Shown here: positions 57,627-64,000 of the stretch, piece by piece
Layout: the number at the start of each line of letters is the position of its first letter
Numbering within the stretch: the stretch's first letter is position 1
NCBI RefSeq assembly: GCF_015244745.1
Contig: NZ_JABCQI010000001.1
Span: 1-64,000, forward strand
Length of the DNA: 64,000 bases
Direction of reading: 5' to 3'
Origin: Gluconobacter cadivus
Lineage (GTDB): Bacteria > Pseudomonadota > Alphaproteobacteria > Acetobacterales > Acetobacteraceae
Notes under the pieces: model-generated
Told to the model about the DNA's origin: nothing
Databases searched by the model: none
Seen by the model: the letters and a program-made list of their open reading frames with translations, nothing else
Translations under genes and position numbers: made by a program

Positions 57627-58732
57627 GCGACTCTCAGCCTTCCATGCCGCGCTTCGTGCTCATCAAGGCGCTCAATCGTGCCTTGCTGGGCCGGTTCTTA
57701 CTGTGCGGTGTCGTGCTCGTCTCTCTGCTGGAAATTCTGGCCCTGATGGAGAAGACGACGCCGATCCTGAACCGGCATCTCGGTCTTCGCGGGATCCTGA
57801 CATTCGCGTTCCTGCACCTGCCAGCACTGAGCATCGACATTCTGCCGCTGGCCTTCATGGTCGGCACACTTTTCCTGCTGACGCAGATGACGCTGTCGAG
57901 CGAAATCTCCGCCCTGCGCGCAGCCGGACTTTCGACACCCTCGCTGTACCGCCTCCTTCTGCCCGCCGTCCTGATTGTAGGTCTCTGCGGAACCTGCGCC
58001 CAGTACTGGCTGGTCCCCGCCTGTGAAAATGCCCTCACCACATGGTGGAACAGGACAGACCCTCTGGCCGGGCAGGACGGACAGCCTGAAGACGACATCC
58101 TGTGGTTTCGCGCAGGCCCCACTCTGGTGCGGATCGGGCAGATCGCCCAGGGCGGATATTTCCTGCGGGATGTGACGATCTATCACCGTGACTCCACGGG
58201 GCTGCTGACCGGAACCGAACATACGAATACCCTGACCTACACACAGGGCCGGTGGCATCCTGATGGCGCGCAGGATCTGTCCCTTTCCGAAGACAAATCG
58301 TTTGTGAACGTCACGAAGGGCGACAGCACCTTCATCATCCCCGCCACCCCGTCCACCATCATGACACTGTCCCAGAGCGGCGCTTTCGTCACACCGGGGC
58401 AGATCAGTGCCATTCTGCACAAGGGGGCTCCTGCAAGTCTGCCCAGAGCCACCTACCGCATGGCCCTCTTTGGCGGCATGATTTTACCGTTTGAAATTGC
58501 AGTAATGCTTCTATTGACGCTTCCGGTGATCTATATCCCTCCCCGTGCAGGACTTCGAAATCCGCTTCCGGTGTATGTTCTTGCCGCCGGAATGGGCTTC
58601 GTCATCCTGCAAGGAATGATTTCCGCACTTGGAAACGCAGGCACGCTGCCAGCCCCGCTGGCTGTCAGCGTCGGGACATTGCTTGGCGCCCTTCTGGGTT
58701 TGACCTGGATCCTGCGGATGGAGGAACGATGA
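57623..58732 (+). CDS. lptG: LptF/LptG-family permease (second of pair)
   Basis: The protein has 369 residues. It has the same six-segment plus jellyroll plan as its neighbour, with LPALSIDILPLAFMVGTLFLL and SSEISALRAAGLSTPSLYRLLLPA matching the coupling-helix region that meets the ATPase in LptG. ATGA overlaps link it to both neighbours. The usual neighbours of housekeeping lptFG in Alphaproteobacteria are lptD, surA, pdxA and ksgA. Here they are a phosphoesterase and a sphingolipid-type hydroxylase, so a dedicated export role is possible. Confidence 0.85.
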   Translation: MSDSQPSMPRFVLIKALNRALLGRFLLCGVVLVSLLEILALMEKTTPILNRHLGLRGILTFAFLHLPALSIDILPLAFMVGTLFLLTQMTLSSEISALRAAGLSTPSLYRLLLPAVLIVGLCGTCAQYWLVPACENALTTWWNRTDPLAGQDGQPEDDILWFRAGPTLVRIGQIAQGGYFLRDVTIYHRDSTGLLTGTEHTNTLTYTQGRWHPDGAQDLSLSEDKSFVNVTKGDSTFIIPATPSTIMTLSQSGAFVTPGQISAILHKGAPASLPRATYRMALFGGMILPFEIAVMLLLTLPVIYIPPRAGLRNPLPVYVLAAGMGFVILQGMISALGNAGTLPAPLAVSVGTLLGALLGLTWILRMEER

Positions 58733-59544
58733 GCACTTTCACTGCACCGTGGCGCAACATGTCCGCCATCCGGACTGGCCGCAGCTTTGATCTGGGGAAG
58801 ATGAACCTCTCCCAGCTCTGGTTCGCCTATCTGACCTATCCGACAATCCTGCTCTATTTCGCCCTGATCGCGGGCGCTGTCTGGGCGGCCCTGCATTTCT
58901 CGACTGCCCTGTGGGTGACACTCATCCCCGTTCCCGTCGTGATCGTGGTCTATCCACTGGCCTGGTATGCGATCCACCGTTTCATCCTTCATGGGCGCTG
59001 GCTCTATCGCAATCACTGGACCGCCTCCCTGTGGAAGCGCATCCATTTCGACCATCATCAGGACCCGCATCTGCTGGACGTTCTGTTCGGCTCTCCGCTG
59101 AATACGGTGCCGACGATGGCCATCATCACGATGCCGATCGGCGGTCTGATCGCGGGCTGGAGCGGCGCGTTCTGCGCCCTTTCGACCGCACTGGTCATGA
59201 CCTGTATCTATGAATTCTTCCACTGCATCCAGCATCTGGCTTACAAGCCGCGCTGGAAATGGGTGGCGAACATCAAGCAGTTGCACGTCCTGCATCACTT
59301 CCACGACGAAGACGGCAATTACGGCATCACGAACTATGTGCCGGACCGTCTGTTCAGCAGCTTCTACCGTGAAGCGCGTGACCGGCCCCGCAGCAAACAC
59401 GTCTTCAATCTCGGTTACGATCTTGAAGAGGCGCACCGCTATCCATGGGTCATGGACCTGACCGGCTCGCCGCCGAAAGATCGCCCCGACGGGGCCCGTC
59501 CGGCAGCATCGCGCAAAACGTCAGACCGTAACCCCGCGGCATGA
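58729..59544 (+). CDS. Fatty acid/sphingoid hydroxylase (sterol desaturase superfamily)
   Basis: The protein has 271 residues. The di-iron histidine clusters are complete: HRFILHG, HFDHHQD, FHCIQH and HVLHHFHDEDGNYG. Four membrane segments are visible. The arrangement and the HDEDGNYG ending resemble fatty acid 2-hydroxylase and sphinganine C4-hydroxylase proteins. It would hydroxylate an acyl chain or sphingoid base at the inner membrane with oxygen. Sphingolipids of acetic acid bacteria are reported to carry 2-hydroxy fatty acids, which fits. ATGA overlaps on both sides indicate coupling in the operon. Confidence 0.88.
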   Translation: MSTFTAPWRNMSAIRTGRSFDLGKMNLSQLWFAYLTYPTILLYFALIAGAVWAALHFSTALWVTLIPVPVVIVVYPLAWYAIHRFILHGRWLYRNHWTASLWKRIHFDHHQDPHLLDVLFGSPLNTVPTMAIITMPIGGLIAGWSGAFCALSTALVMTCIYEFFHCIQHLAYKPRWKWVANIKQLHVLHHFHDEDGNYGITNYVPDRLFSSFYREARDRPRSKHVFNLGYDLEEAHRYPWVMDLTGSPPKDRPDGARPAASRKTSDRNPAA

Positions 59545-60296
59545 GTCTTCCGGTTCTGGTGCTCGCTGGTTCGCGTGACGGCGAGAATGATGTTCTCGCA
59601 AAACTCGGGCGGGTTTCTCACAAAGCGCTTCTTCCCGTCGCGGGTCAGCCCATGCTGGCCCGCGTGCTTGACACCATCGCCCGCACGCCCGGCCTCGGCC
59701 CGGTTACGATCAGCATCGAAAACCCGGATTGCATCCGGGACCTCGCTGGCAATGCCACGATCCTGCGCTCAGCTCCTTCTCCCAGCGAAAGCGTTGCCGA
59801 AGCGATCGACCGGATTGGCACGCCCTGTCTGGTGACGACAGCCGACCATGCGCTTCTTCGCCCGGAATGGATTGAGGAATTTCTGGCCAAAGCACAGGGC
59901 TGCGATCTGGCAGCAGGCGTGGCCTTGCGCGCAACGGTTGAGCGCGATGTTCCCGGCACGAAACGCACCTATATCCATCTTTCGGATATGAGTTTTTCAG
60001 GCTGCAACCTGTTCCTGATCGGGACGCCAAAAGGGCGGAACGTCATCGAATTGTGGAAGCGCCTTCAGCAGAACCGCAAACAGCCGCTTCGAATGGCTCT
60101 GACTCTTGGCCTCGGCACGTTATTGCGCGCTGTAACACGTACACTGGATTCCAGCGCTCTTTACCGCCGTATCCAGAAGCTCACCGGCGCGAATGTCCGG
60201 CTGGTGACACTATCGGACGGGCGCGCGGCGGTGGATGTGGACAAACCGTCCGACCTGACGCTGGCTGAACAGATTCTGGCGCAGACGACCCCATGA
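59541..60296 (+). CDS. MobA-like nucleotidyltransferase
   Basis: The protein has 251 residues. It has the GT-A/NTP-transferase fold: VLVLAGSRDGENDVLAKLGRVSHKALLPVAGQPMLARVLDTI (loop plus activation Lys), and TTADHALLRPEWI in the metal-Asp position. The usual LAGGxGxRM is altered to LAGSRDGEND, so the base-binding loop is unusual. It probably makes a CDP- or UDP-activated precursor. Lying between the hydroxylase and a glycosyltransferase in one operon, it may activate a polar headgroup for the sphingolipid; this is inference. Confidence 0.75.
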   Translation: MSLPVLVLAGSRDGENDVLAKLGRVSHKALLPVAGQPMLARVLDTIARTPGLGPVTISIENPDCIRDLAGNATILRSAPSPSESVAEAIDRIGTPCLVTTADHALLRPEWIEEFLAKAQGCDLAAGVALRATVERDVPGTKRTYIHLSDMSFSGCNLFLIGTPKGRNVIELWKRLQQNRKQPLRMALTLGLGTLLRAVTRTLDSSALYRRIQKLTGANVRLVTLSDGRAAVDVDKPSDLTLAEQILAQTTP

Positions 60297-61363
60297 AAAT
60301 CGCCTACATCATAAATTCGCTCGAATGTGGCGGTGCACAACTTCCCATTCCGGACATCGTGTCCGTTCTGAAAGCGCGCGGCGGTGATGTGACGGTCTTC
60401 GCGCTGGCCCGCAAAGACGGCCTCGCGATTCCGTTGCTCGAAGCCGCAGGCATTCCCGTCCGCGTACGCGAAGGCACGACGCGTGACCATATCGCGGCCT
60501 ATCTCTGGCTGCGCGACGAGATGGAAGCGTTCCAGCCCGACCTGATCTGGACATCACTGAGCCGCGCCACACTTCTGGGGCAACTGGTCGCCCTGCGTCG
60601 CAAGACTCCAACAGTCCACTGGCAGCATTGCGGACGCCTCAAGAAGGCCAACGCATTCCTCCTCAGGCTCTGCCGTCCCTACACCACGCTCTGGGTCGCC
60701 GACTCCCAGTCGGTCATCACCTTTGCCGCAAAAGAACTTGGCCTCAGCGATAATTTCGTGGCCTGGCCCATTTTCCGCGCCGATCCCGATGCCCCCATCG
60801 CAACACCGTGGAAAGAGGGCGAAATTGTCCGTGTCGGCTCTCTGGGGCGCCTCAATCCGGTCAAGGCCTATGACATCCTTTGCGATGCCGTGACTTTGCT
60901 GAAGGACCATCCCGACCTGCCGCCGTTTCGTCTTCAAATTGCGGGAGACGGCCCTCTGCATGGCGCGCTTCAGGCCCGCATCACGGCCGAAAATCTGCCG
61001 ATCGACCTTCCGGGTTATACGTCAAAGCCCATGGATTTCCTGGAAACCCTGCACCTCTACGTCCAGTCGTCGCACTGGGAGGGCATGTGTGTCGCAGGAC
61101 ATGAAGCCATGACATGCGGTCTCCCGGTTGTCGCAACTCCTGCCGGAGAACTGCCGTCCAGCATCCTCGACGGCGAAACAGGGCGCATCGTACCATTCGA
61201 CAACGCCCCTGCCCTCGCAGCCGCTCTGGCGGATCTGATCAGCAGACCCGCCGATCTGACAGCAATGGGTGAACGCTCCCGCAAGCGGGTTCTGGAACGC
61301 TTCGGCCCGGAAGCCTTCACCCGTAACGGTAACGCCGTACTGGATCGCATTCCGGGCTTCTGA
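60293..61363 (+). CDS. Glycosyltransferase family 4
   Basis: The protein has 356 residues. The GT-B fold with N-terminal MKIAYIINSLECGGAQ (acceptor side), GSLGRLNPVKAYDILCDA and the donor site SSHWEGMCVAGHEAMTCGLPVVATPAGELPSSI (E-x7-E) is clear. It transfers a sugar from a nucleotide donor at the inner face. As the last gene of the phosphoesterase-LptFG-hydroxylase operon it probably glycosylates the same lipid. It converges with the GINT1-like gene. Confidence 0.88.
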   Translation: MKIAYIINSLECGGAQLPIPDIVSVLKARGGDVTVFALARKDGLAIPLLEAAGIPVRVREGTTRDHIAAYLWLRDEMEAFQPDLIWTSLSRATLLGQLVALRRKTPTVHWQHCGRLKKANAFLLRLCRPYTTLWVADSQSVITFAAKELGLSDNFVAWPIFRADPDAPIATPWKEGEIVRVGSLGRLNPVKAYDILCDAVTLLKDHPDLPPFRLQIAGDGPLHGALQARITAENLPIDLPGYTSKPMDFLETLHLYVQSSHWEGMCVAGHEAMTCGLPVVATPAGELPSSILDGETGRIVPFDNAPALAAALADLISRPADLTAMGERSRKRVLERFGPEAFTRNGNAVLDRIPGF

Positions 61364-61380
61364 ACACCCGGATCACGCTT

Positions 61381-62271
61381 TCAGGCTCCGAAGAGCCGCC
61401 GCTTCACATTCAGCAGATCCCGTTTCGGGCCAAGTCCGATTTTCTTGACGTCAATCAGCGTCACCTGCCCGGCTGCGGAGAGCGTGTGCATTCCGTCCCC
61501 AAAACGCCGACGCAGGGATGCTGGAATGGAAATCGTCAGCCCGGGCGTGACTTTCGGCAGTTCACGCTCCAGCCCCTCAATTTCCAGCAGTCGAATACCG
61601 CGCCCATAGGTGCCCTGACAGTCCTGTGTCGGCAGAATGATCTTTCCATCCACAACAACCGGCGTTCCTGCCGGACGCGCACCTGCACGGTCATTCAGGA
61701 AAAGTCCGAGGTTCTTCCATGAACCCGTCAGCGTATCGGCAACTGAAATATTCAGCAGACTCTGCCGCTCGACCTTGCTCCCCGCAGGAGTCCAGAACAT
61801 CCACCAGCGACCGGCATGCTGGAACGGTGTGGCGTCGATCGCGGCTTCGGGGAAATCGAAAGCCTCGACGCGCTCCCAGCCCTTGGGAAACGATGTTGCA
61901 CGATAGAGCGAAAGACGCCCCGAAGCGCTCGCTTCGGGCAACAGGTAAACCTCTCCCTCATGCTCAAACACAACCGGGTAAGACAGGTGCCAAGACTCTT
62001 CCAGAACGCTCTCGCGGGACAGCAGACGCCCCGTACCGTCATAGATCAGAACCTCGATCGTGCCTTTCGGATGGCGATAATCGAACGCTTCGGCAAAGAC
62101 ATACAGCTTTCCATCTCGCCACAGCCCAAAAGGATCTGCCAGAAAACGATGGTCCCCGATGTCGGGCAGCGTCGTGATGGGAAAACCGTTCAGGCTGGCC
62201 GCATCGACGATCTCTGCCAGAGGCGCGTGAACGATGGCGCATCGCCAGTGATCTGTCCGCAGAAATGGCAT
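61381..62271 (-). CDS. Beta-propeller protein similar to GINT1 N-terminal domain
   Basis: The protein has 296 residues from ATG 62271, with GGAGG upstream. It consists of propeller-like repeats: FLADPFGLWRDGKLYVFAEAFD, KGTIEVLIYDGTGR, EESWHLSYPVVFEHEGEVYLLPEAS, RLSLYRATSFPKGWERV and HAGRWWMFWTPAGS. This pattern is the one I know from the N-terminal domain of plant glucosamine inositolphosphorylceramide transferase and bacterial proteins with it, a five-bladed glycosidase-like fold. Plant GINT1 also has a GT64 domain, absent here. Its convergent position to the GT4 gene suggests a role in glycosylating the sphingolipid or a glycan. Assignment is from sequence memory. Confidence 0.65.
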   Translation of the reverse strand: MPFLRTDHWRCAIVHAPLAEIVDAASLNGFPITTLPDIGDHRFLADPFGLWRDGKLYVFAEAFDYRHPKGTIEVLIYDGTGRLLSRESVLEESWHLSYPVVFEHEGEVYLLPEASASGRLSLYRATSFPKGWERVEAFDFPEAAIDATPFQHAGRWWMFWTPAGSKVERQSLLNISVADTLTGSWKNLGLFLNDRAGARPAGTPVVVDGKIILPTQDCQGTYGRGIRLLEIEGLERELPKVTPGLTISIPASLRRRFGDGMHTLSAAGQVTLIDVKKIGLGPKRDLLNVKRRLFGA

Positions 62272-62354
62272 GAGGCACTCCTCCCGCAAAAATACAGCTT
62301 CAAAAAATATCTGCCGGGGCAGACGTAGAGCGCAGATCGGGGCAGGATGGAACC

Positions 62355-62894
62355 ATGAGTGAGGCTCTTTCCGCAATTCCCGCAGACATCGCCTGCGGTC
62401 TGCCCGAAACGCAACTGGCCATCCGGCGCGCCGTTCTCCGCCTGTGCCGGACGATGAACTGGGCGGCCATCAATGAATTTTCCCTGCCCGCCGCAGGTCG
62501 TCGCGCGGACGTGATGGCGCTTCTGCCCGACCACTCCCTGACCTGTATCGAGATCAAGTCCGGCCTGCGCGATTTTCAGACCGATCAGAAATGGCCCGAA
62601 TACCGCGACTGGTCCGACCGTCTGTTTTTCGCCGTGGATGATGCTTTTCCCGTGGACATCATCCCGCCGGACGTAGGTCTGATCGTCGTCAGCGTCAGCG
62701 CCGTCCCCCCTGCCCTGCGCGATAGCGTTCTGGCAGAATGCACGATCATCCGGGAACCGGCACTCCACAGACTCGCCCCTGCCCGGAGGCGGACACTGCT
62801 GCATCTGTTCGCAACAACCGCCGCCAGCCGACTCATGGGCCTTGAAGACCCCGCCATCACCTCATCCCTCCGCGCCGCACGACGCGCTGAATAG
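62355..62894 (+). CDS. mmcB: MmcB-family DNA repair protein
   Basis: The protein has 179 residues. A PD-(D/E)xK-type nuclease core is visible: RRADVMALLPDHSLTCIEIKSG (Asp ... E-x-K), then DFQTDQKWPEYRDWSDRLFFAVDD and GLIVV, which match MmcB of Caulobacter, a protein linked to DNA-damage-induced mutagenesis. No imuABC genes are adjacent. It is divergent from the GINT1-like gene, and the inositol-monophosphatase-family gene follows after 9 bases. Confidence 0.88.
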   Translation: MSEALSAIPADIACGLPETQLAIRRAVLRLCRTMNWAAINEFSLPAAGRRADVMALLPDHSLTCIEIKSGLRDFQTDQKWPEYRDWSDRLFFAVDDAFPVDIIPPDVGLIVVSVSAVPPALRDSVLAECTIIREPALHRLAPARRRTLLHLFATTAASRLMGLEDPAITSSLRAARRAE

Positions 62895-62903
62895 GACTGT
62901 TCC

Positions 62904-63692
62904 ATGACCTTCGATCCGATTGCCGTCCGCCTCGAAGCCGCCCGCAGCGTCGTCCGCGACGCAGCCCAACTGGCCCTCTCCCTGCGCCCGGCCCCCGGCG
63001 GCCCGAGCGGCACTCTCAAGGGACGTCAGGACTATCTGACCGAAGCGGACGGCGCTGTCGAAGCCCTCGTCAGCCGCCGCATTCAGGAGCTTTTTCCCGA
63101 AGACGGTTTTCAGGGCGAAGAAAACGGTGCCACCCGCCAGGGCCGCTTCCGCTGGGTCGTAGACCCGATCGACGGGACATCGAACTATGCCCGTGGTCGG
63201 GACCGCTGGTGCGTCTCCCTCGGCCTTCTGGAAGGCGACGAACCTGTTGCGGGCGTGATCGAGGCCCCGGCTCTGGGTGAAGTCTTCACGGCCAGCAAAG
63301 GCAAGGGCGCGTTCCTGAACGGCAAGCCCATCAAGGCCTCTCCCATCACCAACACGCAGGAGGCCATGATCGAAATAGGCTGGTCCTCCCGCGTCCCTGC
63401 CGAAACGTTCAACGAAAAGATCGCCGCCATCATGGCTCTGGGTGCCATGCCACGCTCGGGCGGGTCCGGCGCGCTGGCTTTGGCGGATGTGGCCTGTGGT
63501 CGCTCCGACGGCTATCTGGAAATTGTCATCCAGCTCTGGGATGTCGCCGCCGCACTAGCCATTCTCGCGGAGTCCGGCGCGGCCGTCTCGCCCTTCCTTC
63601 AGACTGGTGGCCTGACCGGAGGGGCGACCATCCTCGCAGCCGCTCCGGGCGTTGCAAAGGCCCTCTCAGCCGCGGTCAACGTGGAAATCTGA
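62904..63692 (+). CDS. Inositol-monophosphatase-family phosphatase
   Basis: The protein has 262 residues. Metal sites are in order: LTEADGAVEAL (Asp), GEENG (Glu), WVVDPIDGTSNYARG (Asp-x-x-Asp-Gly-Thr) and QLWDVAAALAILAESGA (Trp-Asp). It is a lithium-sensitive-type Mg2+ phosphatase acting in the cytosol. The substrate could be inositol phosphate, histidinol phosphate (HisN) or 3'-phosphoadenosine phosphate (CysQ); the motifs do not decide. AGGA precedes the start, and the gene follows mmcB closely. A link with inositol-containing sphingolipids nearby is tempting but unsupported. Confidence 0.85.
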   Translation: MTFDPIAVRLEAARSVVRDAAQLALSLRPAPGGPSGTLKGRQDYLTEADGAVEALVSRRIQELFPEDGFQGEENGATRQGRFRWVVDPIDGTSNYARGRDRWCVSLGLLEGDEPVAGVIEAPALGEVFTASKGKGAFLNGKPIKASPITNTQEAMIEIGWSSRVPAETFNEKIAAIMALGAMPRSGGSGALALADVACGRSDGYLEIVIQLWDVAAALAILAESGAAVSPFLQTGGLTGGATILAAAPGVAKALSAAVNVEI

Positions 63693-63778
63693 CATCTCCT
63701 TTCCCGCACTCGTGATTTGGCCGCATTTGGCGCATAGTGCGGGAAACATCCTTTCGATGACTGCAGAAGGTATCTTTC

Positions 63779-64000
63779 ATGACCCTGTCCGGTCTCCTGC
63801 GTACGACCACGCTCGTCGCTTCGGGCTGTCTTGCCCTGTCAGCCTGCTCCGACGCACCCCAGACCACTGCCAGCCAGCAGCAGCTTATCGTTGATCGCGC
63901 CACACTGGCTGTTCAGGACCTTTTTGCGGGGACCACGCCCCAGTCGCGCTCGCAGAAACTGCTTGCCGAAGCCAAGGCCGTCATGGTCTGCCCGTCCGTG
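63779..64000 (+). CDS. Ysc84/SYLF-domain lipoprotein, N-terminal part
   Basis: The frame starts at ATG 63779 and is open to the window edge (74 residues seen). A lipoprotein signal ends at LSAC-SD. The mature part LIVDRATLAVQDLF followed by KLLAEAKAVMVCPSV is the start of the SYLF (Ysc84) domain, a lipid-binding module found in bacterial periplasmic lipoproteins. The rest lies outside the window. Confidence 0.8.
   Translation, partial: MTLSGLLRTTTLVASGCLALSACSDAPQTTASQQQLIVDRATLAVQDLFAGTTPQSRSQKLLAEAKAVMVCPSV

Noticed and set aside
62904-63692. Inositol phosphatase as part of the sphingolipid system
   Set aside because: It is separated by mmcB and a divergent promoter, and the family has several housekeeping roles; proximity alone is not enough.
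1-64000. tRNA, rRNA, CRISPR array, insertion sequence or prophage
   Set aside because: None seen by reading both strands; no transposase, integrase or regularly spaced repeats were recognised. A tRNAscan or CRISPR search was not possible here.

Overview
The window is chromosomal DNA of an acetic acid bacterium, most probably a Gluconobacter of the G. oxydans type. This rests on gene content: a three-subunit FAD/cytochrome c polyol dehydrogenase (sldSLC type), a glpRDFK cluster and ribokinase beside it, malate:quinone oxidoreductase, a respiratory D-lactate dehydrogenase and a lactate permease. From memory, the sld-glp-ribokinase order matches G. oxydans 621H. No rRNA, tRNA, CRISPR array, prophage or insertion sequence was seen.

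Layout. 1-6.9 kb: tail of an efflux outer-membrane protein, a secreted retropepsin-fold protein without catalytic Asp residues, divergent aldehyde dehydrogenase and YqhD-type reductase, mdaB with a divergent LysR regulator, and an S1/P1 nuclease. 7-19.3 kb: lactate permease, sldSLC, a small membrane protein, the glpR-glpD-glpF-glpK operon with candidate GlpR operators, and an RcnB-like protein. 19.3-27.9 kb: ribokinase, a YtcA/HlyD/FUSC efflux triad, a glycosyltransferase, a siderophore-type TonB-dependent receptor and a TetR regulator. 28-43.5 kb: a degenerate CobW-like protein, metH-purU (one-carbon metabolism), a lipoprotein, D-lactate dehydrogenase and mqo, a DeoR regulator, divergent mntR/mntH with a perfect palindrome between them, glutaminase, cysG, small proteins and an HD-domain nucleotidase. 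43.6-47.4 kb: a large TonB-dependent receptor and alanine racemase.

47.6-62.3 kb is the most interesting part. Three transcription units appear to build, decorate and export a sphingolipid. Unit A (plus strand): flippase, TagB-like transferase, fatty acyl-AMP ligase, acyl carrier protein and serine palmitoyltransferase, closed by a terminator. Unit B (minus strand): a DAGK-family lipid kinase and a nucleotidyltransferase-fold protein. Unit C (plus strand, divergent from B): metallophosphoesterase, an LptF/LptG-type permease pair, a fatty-acid/sphingoid hydroxylase, a MobA-like nucleotidyltransferase and a GT4 glycosyltransferase, nearly all with 4-base overlaps. A convergent gene encodes a protein resembling the N-terminal beta-propeller of glucosamine inositolphosphorylceramide transferase. 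No ceramide synthase (GNAT type) or CerR-type reductase is present, so those steps must be encoded elsewhere.

62.3-64 kb: mmcB, an inositol-monophosphatase-family enzyme and the start of a Ysc84/SYLF lipoprotein cut by the window edge.
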